A DNA stretch of 5,101 nucleotides from Candidatus Komeilibacteria bacterium (lineage in GTDB: Bacteria; Patescibacteriota; Patescibacteriia; UBA1558; 2-01-FULL-52-15), in the NCBI GenBank assembly GCA_016204595.1, contig JACQKJ010000003.1:1-5101 (forward strand), in the 5' to 3' direction. Shown here piece by piece: positions 4,670 through 5,101 of the stretch. A program made the translations under genes and the position numbers. Below the pieces are notes generated by a model. It had not been told where the DNA came from. It did no database searches and worked only from the letters and a program-made list of their open reading frames with translations. How positions within the stretch are numbered: the first letter of the stretch is position 1; each line of letters opens with the position of its first letter.

Positions 4670-5101
4670 GCTATTGCGTAATTGAATAATTTAGTCGATT
4701 GAAGTGGCTGACTGATAATATCCTGATAATACTGCTGACTGACCTCAAGCCATTGGCGCTGCAACCCGTTGGTACCTGCCATCGCGATGATCCGCAGCCA
4801 GTCGTTCTCATCAAGTACGGCGCAGAGAAACGGAAGCATGCCCGATTCCAGACGCGTGCCAGAGCTCTCATGCCTGGAGCACAGAAATCCCCTGAGCGGC
4901 TCATAGAATACCGCCGCATCCATCGCCTCACGGCACAGAGCGCACTGGTCAAGGTTCGGCCTCCATCCGGACAATGCCATGAGCTTCCACAAGAAGATCC
5001 GGCCGGCAAGCACTTTACCGCGGGCATCAAGCAGATCGGATTCCAGAAGCGAAAGTGTGTCGCGCAGCATATCGAACTCCTGCGCTGCGGCAATTCCCGG
5101 A
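4666..5101 (-). CDS. recO: DNA repair protein RecO, C-terminal part (5' end outside the window)
   Basis: The frame is open from the right edge (upstream of Met 5070, with AAAQEFDMLRDTLSLL in frame) to TGA at 4666-4668, giving about 144 residues. The region RIFLWKLMALSGWRPNLDQC followed by ALC and then GFLCSRH fits the RecO C-terminal domain: the helix F-x-L-x-L-L-x-x-x-G-x-x-P-x-L-x-x-C, a C-x2-C pair and a later C-x2-H in place of the second C-x2-C. RecO works with RecR to load RecA on SSB-coated single-stranded DNA in the cytosol. The N-terminal OB fold is beyond the window, so the call rests on this domain only. The stop overlaps the next gene's ATG by 4 bp, a classic coupled arrangement. 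A second minus-strand frame over the same bases is Arg/Cys-rich and is a shadow. Confidence 0.8.
   Translation of the reverse strand, partial: PGIAAAQEFDMLRDTLSLLESDLLDARGKVLAGRIFLWKLMALSGWRPNLDQCALCREAMDAAVFYEPLRGFLCSRHESSGTRLESGMLPFLCAVLDENDWLRIIAMAGTNGLQRQWLEVSQQYYQDIISQPLQSTKLFNYAIA

Noticed and set aside
4666..4700. Shared 'MSVF' starts of the DUF11-like protein and Tgt as a duplicated leader
   Set aside because: Only four residues and a few bases match; downstream DNA differs, so chance is sufficient.

Overview
The window looks like a chromosomal segment of a Candidate Phyla Radiation (Patescibacteria-type) bacterium. This is inference, based on the order recO, a one-pass membrane protein with DUF11-like ectodomains, then tgt, together with dense short palindromic repeats of the kind common in these genomes. 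No rRNA or marker gene is present to confirm it.

Right side (about 1380-5101, minus strand): a housekeeping block reads from right to left. It starts with the C-terminal part of RecO (cut by the window edge). RecO overlaps by 4 bp a 613-residue anchored extracytoplasmic protein. A 134-bp repeat-rich gap follows, then tgt, the queuosine-pathway tRNA-guanine transglycosylase. After another 68 bp comes a small XRE-type DNA-binding protein with a C-terminal coiled coil, which ends at a good minus-strand terminator. RecO is a DNA-repair factor, Tgt modifies tRNA and the anchored protein probably faces the outside, so proximity here suggests shared transcription rather than a shared pathway.

Left side (1-1011): the window opens with the tail of a plus-strand reading frame that resembles the C-terminus of an integrase-core (DDE) transposase. 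About 60 bp of non-coding sequence with a repeated 9-mer follows and could be an element end. Next is a plus-strand gene for a small membrane protein resembling the RipA-type octameric membrane family, with a strong ribosome-binding site. It converges on the XRE gene, and two strong hairpins separate them. This half has an accessory flavour: an element remnant, an orphan membrane protein and a regulator.

The most interesting signal is in tgt. The catalytic and zinc residues are intact, but the reading frame appears to have absorbed two different palindromic repeat elements in frame. One is a 79-bp element (1677-1755) of the 'GTCATCCCGAGCGAAG...' type; the other is an about 66-bp GC-rich imperfect palindrome (1983-2048). 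They add roughly 22 and 26 residues at probable surface loops. A third repeat family, present as an inverted pair of hairpin units (2716-2820), fills the gap just upstream of tgt and lengthens its open frame artificially. This resembles the ORF-embedded palindromic elements known from Rickettsia, but in a different lineage and with different repeat families. I see no complete new multi-gene system in the window.
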